NCBI RefSeq assembly: GCF_028389875.1
Contig: NC_084669.1
Location: 36,804,731 to 36,868,730, forward strand
Reading direction: 5' to 3'
Origin: Rhea pennata
Taxonomy: Eukaryota; Chordata; Aves; Rheiformes; Rheidae
DNA length: 64,000 nucleotides
Below the pieces are notes generated by a model, which had not been told where the DNA came from, searched no databases, and saw only the letters and a list, made by a program, of their open reading frames with translations. The stretch's first letter is position 1, and the number at the start of each line of letters is the position of its first letter. Position numbers and translations under genes: made by a program. Shown here one piece after another: positions 39,560-64,000 of the stretch.

Positions 39560-39694
39560 CTTGCCTTGGCCTTGAGCGCGCCTCCTTCCCGGCTGCTATC
39601 AGGTGCCGTCCTTCACGGCAGCTATAAAGGCGCGGGCGGGCGCGCGGCGGGCAGCGGGCTCGCCGGCGCCGCGAGGCAGCCCCCGCTCGGAGCC
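39560..39694 (+). promoter_or_regulatory. StAR-type promoter: SF-1 site, GATA site, TATA box
   Basis: A TATAAA box lies at 39623-39628, 67 bases before the start codon, so transcription should begin near 39655 and the 5' UTR is about 40 bases. At 39567-39575 TGGCCTTGA is the reverse complement of TCAAGGCCA, a perfect NR5A1/SF-1 consensus (YCAAGGYCA). At 39596-39601 CTATCA is a reverse WGATAR site. The order SF-1, GATA, TATA within 60 bases is that of mammalian STAR promoters, where SF-1 and GATA factors drive gonadal and adrenal expression. Function here is inferred from this arrangement. Confidence 0.7.
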
Positions 39695-41902
39695 ATGCTG
39701 CGGGCCACCGTCAAGCTGTGCTGCGGCATCGCCCACGACCACCTGCGCGGGCCGCCCGGTAAGCGGGGGGTAGGGGGCCGCGCCGTGCCCGGCGCCCTTG
39801 GGTCACCGCTGGCTCGGCTAAGGATGCCGCGGCGCGTGCCCGCCTCTCTCCCCCCACCCCCCAGGCCTGAAGACGGCGGCGGCGGCGGCGAGGCGGAACG
39901 ACGTGCGGGGGCTGCTGCTAAGAGGGTCCCAGCGGCTGCCGTCTAAAATCCCCCGTTACCTCCAGCGGCTGATGGGGAAGGACGCCGGTAAGCAGCCTGC
40001 CGGTGCCCGCCGCCGCGTTTCGCAGCCGGACTCCTCCTGCCTCCCAGCGCGACGCGGCGTGGCAGGGGACGGGGAGGGGGGGGGGTCTGCCCTGACCGCT
40101 CAGCAGGTCCCGCCGCTCGGGTAGCTTCCAAGCAGCCAGCGCGGGCAGAGCACGCGAATCCGGCGGGTGCTCCTCAGGCTGGGATGTCCCGCACCAAGCC
40201 GCACAGACCGGGAAGTGCCCGGGCGCGGCGAACCTCTCGCGGTGACGCGCCGTCGCGCTTGCTCCTCCAGCCGCGTGCCCGGAGCCTGAAGGCGACCTCC
40301 GCGCCGGCCGCTTTTCCGGCGTGGACCTGTGCTACGTGAAGCAAGGAGAAAGGGCGCTGCAGAGAGCGCTGCGCATCCTGCAGCAGCACGACGGCTGGCG
40401 GGCGGAAACCACGCCGGTAAAGCCCCGCAACCTGCTCCGTTTGCTGCTCCGAGCCGGAAAAGAAGGAGAAAGCTCCAGGGCTGAGAAGCGATTCCGGGGG
40501 CGGGCGGGACGGAATTCGCTTCTCTTATCCCCTCGGCTTACAAGAGCAGGCGGGGAGTCCGAAAGCCGGCACGGGAGCAGCCGCGGAGCCCGCTTGCTGG
40601 CCTGCTGAACGAGCAGGCGCCAGGGACCGGCTTGGGAGGGGGAGAGGCAATATCCCGGGGGAAAGCGGTGCTTGTGCAGAAAAACCAGCGCATCGTGCGC
40701 ACGCTGCAACTTAGTTATTTGTATGCAGAATAAACCAGGGCATCCCCAGCAGGTTGCAACTTAGTTATTTGTATGCAAAAAAAACAGGGCATCCCCAGCA
40801 GGTTGCAACTTAGTTATTTGTATGCAGAAAAAACAGGGCATCCCCAGCAGGTTGCAACTTAGTTATTTGTATGCAGAATAAACCAGGGCATCCCCAGCAG
40901 GTTGCAACTTAGTTATTTGTATGCAGAAAAAACAGGGCATCCCCAGCAGGTTGCAACTTAGCAATTCAGGGTGCCTGTTCACTCCGCTCCTCGCCGGGTC
41001 GCTCGGCTCGGCTGGAAAGCGAGCAGAGCGCCGGCTGCCGGGGAGGGCGACGGCGGCGGGCCGCGCAGCGTAACGGGGGCGCGGGGCTCTTGCAGGACGC
41101 GGGCGCGGCGGTGTGGAGCGCGGCCCTGCCGGGGCTGGGCCGGGTGTTTCGGGCCGAGGCGGTCCTGAGCGCGCCGGTGGGGCGGCTGCACCGGGAGCTC
41201 TTCGAGGATGTCGAGCGGATGCCCGAGTGGTACCCGGCGCTGAGCCGGGTGCAGGTAGGCGCGGCGGGCGGGACGAGGGAGACGGCGGCGGGGCGCCGAG
41301 CGGCGGCGGGGCGCTGAGCGCCGGCGGCTCGCGCCCGGCAGGTGCTGCGGCGCGCGGGGCCGGACACGCTGCTGACGCACGAGGTGACAGCCCGGAGCGC
41401 CGCGGACCTCGTGGGCCCCAGGGACTTCGTGAGCGTGCGGCACCGCGGCGCGACGGGCGCCGCCGTCTACCTCGTGGGCACGGCCGGCGGCGGCGAGCGG
41501 CTGCCCCCGCCGCCGGCGGGCTGCGTCAGGTAACCCCCTCCCCGGCGGCCGTCCCCCCCGCGGCACCCGCCGGCCCCGCGGCGCCCGCCCTAACGCTGGC
41601 GCCTTCCCCGCCGCCAGGGCCGAGTCCCGGCTGAGCTGCATGATCCTGCAGCCGCTGGCCGGGGACCCCAGCCGGACCCGCCTCACCTGGCTCCTCAGCA
41701 TGGACCTCAAGGCAAGGCCCGGCCGCCCCCACCGCCCCGGCTGATTTTATTTTTATTTTTTTATCGTTTATCTATTTATTTGCCCGCGGTTTTTCCAAAG
41801 GGCTGGATCCCCGCCTCCGTCGTCAACCGCGTCCTGCCGCAGTCCCAAGCGGATTTCATCGGCCGCCTCCGGCAGCGCCTGGCGGCTGCGGCGCATCCCT
41901 GA
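39695..41902 (+). CDS. StAR-like mitochondrial sterol-transfer protein (START domain; StAR paralogue, possibly star2)
   Basis: Seven exons: 39695-39758, 39865-39987, 40271-40416, 41096-41254, 41342-41529, 41618-41711, 41801-41902; 876 nt, 291 aa (human StAR 285 aa, also seven exons). The N-terminus [18 protein letters not shown] is a StAR-type mitochondrial presequence. The START domain follows, with [50 protein letters not shown] and the C-terminal helix. StAR moves cholesterol to the inner mitochondrial membrane, the rate-limiting step of steroid synthesis. The protein differs much more from human StAR than true avian STAR (as I recall it) does, so I read it as the second StAR gene known as star2 in fishes, not the STAR orthologue. 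Intron 6 has a GC donor. The gene is very GC-rich and its stop lies 655 bases from the ADAMTS14 stop, tail to tail. Confidence 0.85.
40704..40961 (+). repeat. Minisatellite, 49-50-bp unit, about five copies, in StAR-like intron 3
   Basis: Units start with TTGCAACTTAGTTATTTG at 40704, 40754, 40803, 40852 and 40902, with a partial sixth at 40951. Each unit ends in GGGCATCCCCAGCAGG, and they differ only by AATAAACC versus AAAAAAC in the middle. The array ends about 135 bases before exon 4. Each junction creates GTTGCAAC, a palindrome resembling a C/EBP core. Confidence 0.95.
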
Positions 41903-42499
41903 GCTGCAGCCGCCGTCGTCATCGTCATCACCCCCCCCTCCCCGGCACCCCGGGGTGCTCCGCGCCCCATGGGGGCCTCCAGCACGAGGCCTTTGCGGTC
42001 TCACGGCCGAGCATTCGGGGCGCTCCCGGGGGGGAGGGGAAAAAAAAAAAAACACACACACATACATGGGAAGAGTTTGGCATTGATTTTATTTTTTTAC
42101 ATTGTTAGAGTTTCCCCCCCCCAAAAAAAAGAACCCAACAAAAAAATTAATAAATATTAAAAATTAAAAAGCTCTGAATCTCGTATGTACAAAACTTTAT
42201 ACACTGTAACGGGGGCAAGGTAACATCACGGGGAAGGGTCCCCCCCATTGAGGCTCTCCGTCTGTCCATCTGTCCGTCCCCCCTCCCCGCAAACCGCGCG
42301 CGCTCCCACGCTCTCCTCGGCCCCACCACATCCAGCGTAGCACCTTGGGGGGAAAATAAAATAAAATAAAATAAACAAGGAGCCGCGGGAAACCTCAGGG
42401 CGAGGCGGTCCATTTCCAAAACCATGGGTTTCCAAAAGGCAGCTGGGGAAGGCGGCAGCCCGAGAACCGTCGCTGGGAGAAAAGGGAGGGATAAGAAAG

Positions 42500-42531
<32 letters not shown>

Positions 42532-42557
42532 AGAGGAGGGCGCGGGTGGCAGAGGCC
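41903..42557. other. Tail-to-tail 3' UTR interval of the StAR-like gene and ADAMTS14
   Basis: The two stop codons are 655 bases apart. Plus-strand AATAAA signals occur at 42149-42154 and within an AAATA repeat at about 42353-42375. A minus-strand AATAAA (plus-strand TTTATT) occurs at 42088-42093. If the first signals are used, the two transcripts overlap by roughly 100 bases. A 30-base A run lies at 42501-42530 just after the ADAMTS14 stop in its 3' UTR. Confidence 0.55.
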
Positions 42558-62482
<19,925 letters not shown>

Positions 62483-64000
62483 CTGAAGAGAGGAAAAAAA
62501 AATAAAAATAAAACAAATTAGAATAAAGTTAGGGGCGGCTGCTGAAGCAAGCCCTCCACGGGAGCAAACGCTGCTCCCCGGAGCCCACTCCTCCTCGCTC
62601 CCACCGCGTGTCCCACCACCATGCTGGGCCAGCTCCAAGTCTGCGGCCTCCTCCACCACTCCAGCTTTTTCCCCCCTCCTTTTTTTCTTTTTTTTTGTTT
62701 TGTTTTGGTTTGAAAAACCACAAAACAAAGCATCCTGAATAAGCAAGCGGCTCAGACTCGCATCCTTGTACTTTGTGGGAAGAAAAAAAAATAATACGGC
62801 CGTGGAGGGAGAGGTGAGTGATCTTATCAGACTGAGGGGGTTCGTCAGTCCTGCTGGTGAGTCAGACTTGACCTACAGCTTCGGAAACCCCAGGAGAAAC
62901 CCCAGGGAGAAGACAATGTAATTGAAAGAATAGGGAGGGCTCGTGAGTCAATAAGATCTACATCAACATCTGCCGTTCAAGATTACTTTGCAAAGGAAAA
63001 TATGAGTTATAACCTTGTATATCACACCTACCCAGCACATTACACTCGCTTTCTGAGGAGCGAGTTACACCTACTGAAACCCAGCGTGTCCGTTTCTTTT
63101 TTAAATACCCATTCTACCCGTAAGCACTAAAAACAGAAGACAAGACGCCCTTTTTAAGATTCAACGCTCGCTGTCCAAGTTTTTCAAAAACATATGGTCA
63201 AACGTAAGGGAGTTCTCAACGCGCTTCAGAGCCCTTCGACAAAACAGCACAAGGAAAAGCCTGAGATTTACGACTTTGCTACAGCCAGGACAACGGCTGG
63301 GACAATTCTGCACCACCTGGGAGCTACTAGGCCCTTTTTCTTTTTCCTTCTTTTTTTTTTCCTTTTTTTTTAATAAAATATACTTTTTCCACTTGTCCAA
63401 GAGAGAAATAATTTTCCTCGGCTACGTCATAATTTTGCAGATCAGATGAATATTCTGAATACGTAAGTCAGATTTATGGGGCTTTTTTTCTTTTTTCTGA
63501 AACGGCGGATGCTGTGACAATTCACACAGATGTTGCACGACTCCGAGCCTCCAATTTTCCAGGCTACCTGAGTGCTTTACGAGACTCAAAATTTATCGGC
63601 TGGGCTTCTGTTTGGAAAAAAATAGTAATAATTAAAAGAAAAGCTCGTAAAGAATCAGTATTAACCTTTCTGCCTGACAACTAATCCTCCCACCGAGCGG
63701 CTCTGTCTTTTTGCAAAAAAACAGCCTGCAGTGCTATAATTTGCCCATTATTTTGGGGTCTCGGCCGGCAGGAAGAGATGGAGGCGGAGAAGGGAAAGCC
63801 GAGGTGGGAATGGTGGCAAATACTCACAAAAGAGGGGGAAAATCAGATGCAAAGGAATCGGGGAGAGGATGCACCGGTCCTCCCGTCTCCCTTTCCAACC
63901 CTGGCATGGGAATTCCTCCCCAAAGCATGGGGAAAAAAAGACGCCGGAGCCTTCGTCGGAGAAACCTACCTCTCTTTTAAGAGACCCACCACCAGCAACC
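62483..64000 (-). other. ADAMTS14 intron upstream of the first visible exon
   Basis: No further ADAMTS14 exon was found to the window edge. The preceding exon, which should end in the family's conserved segment just before VDEIYHDES, must lie beyond 64 kb. The stretch has several T and A runs, for example near 62665-62706 and 63335-63373. A splice-donor-like GTAGGT on the minus strand near 63970 is not preceded by recognisable coding sequence. Confidence 0.55.

Noticed and set aside
63930-64000. Possible ADAMTS14 exon at the window edge, with a GTAGGT donor on the minus strand
   Set aside because: The sequence before the donor does not encode the conserved segment expected directly upstream of VDEIYHDES, and the phase does not fit.

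Overview
The window looks like vertebrate, most probably avian, genomic DNA. The reasons are LINE remnants of the CR1 type ending in the octamer-like tail GATTCTGTGATTCTATGA, compact GC-rich genes, CpG islands, and gene content. The order agrees with the conserved ADAMTS14-TBATA-SGPL1 neighbourhood of vertebrates (human 10q22), seen here reversed. No computation or database search was possible. Exons were assembled by reading splice sites and keeping phase, and were compared with family members recalled from memory.

Layout. (1) 1-4.5 kb: a CpG island at about 3.2-4.5 kb with a likely minus-strand first exon. By gene order this is probably the SGPL1 promoter, but no SGPL1 coding exon is in the window. 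(2) 4.5-16 kb: no gene recognised; it may hold undetected 5' exons of TBATA. (3) 16.2-18.1 kb, plus strand: four 3' exons of TBATA, phase-consistent and ending in a recognisable C-terminus. (4) 19.25-32.78 kb, plus strand: a complete 18-exon paralogue of the microsomal triglyceride transfer protein large subunit (MTTP-like, 887 aa). (5) 33-39.5 kb: intergenic. (6) 39.7-41.9 kb, plus strand: a complete seven-exon StAR-like sterol-transfer gene (291 aa). Its promoter reads NR5A1/SF-1 site, GATA site, TATA box. (7) 42.56-62.48 kb, minus strand: the 3' 18 coding exons of ADAMTS14, from the start of the catalytic domain to the stop. Its propeptide exons lie beyond 64 kb.

The most interesting part is the pair of lipid-transfer genes, MTTP-like (ER lipoprotein assembly family) and StAR-like (mitochondrial sterol import family). 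They sit side by side between TBATA and ADAMTS14, where mammals, as far as I recall, have nothing. Both genes carry one GC-AG intron. The StAR-like protein has lost the Glu/Arg pair usually placed inside the sterol cavity. No prokaryotic system, CRISPR array, tRNA or rRNA was seen.
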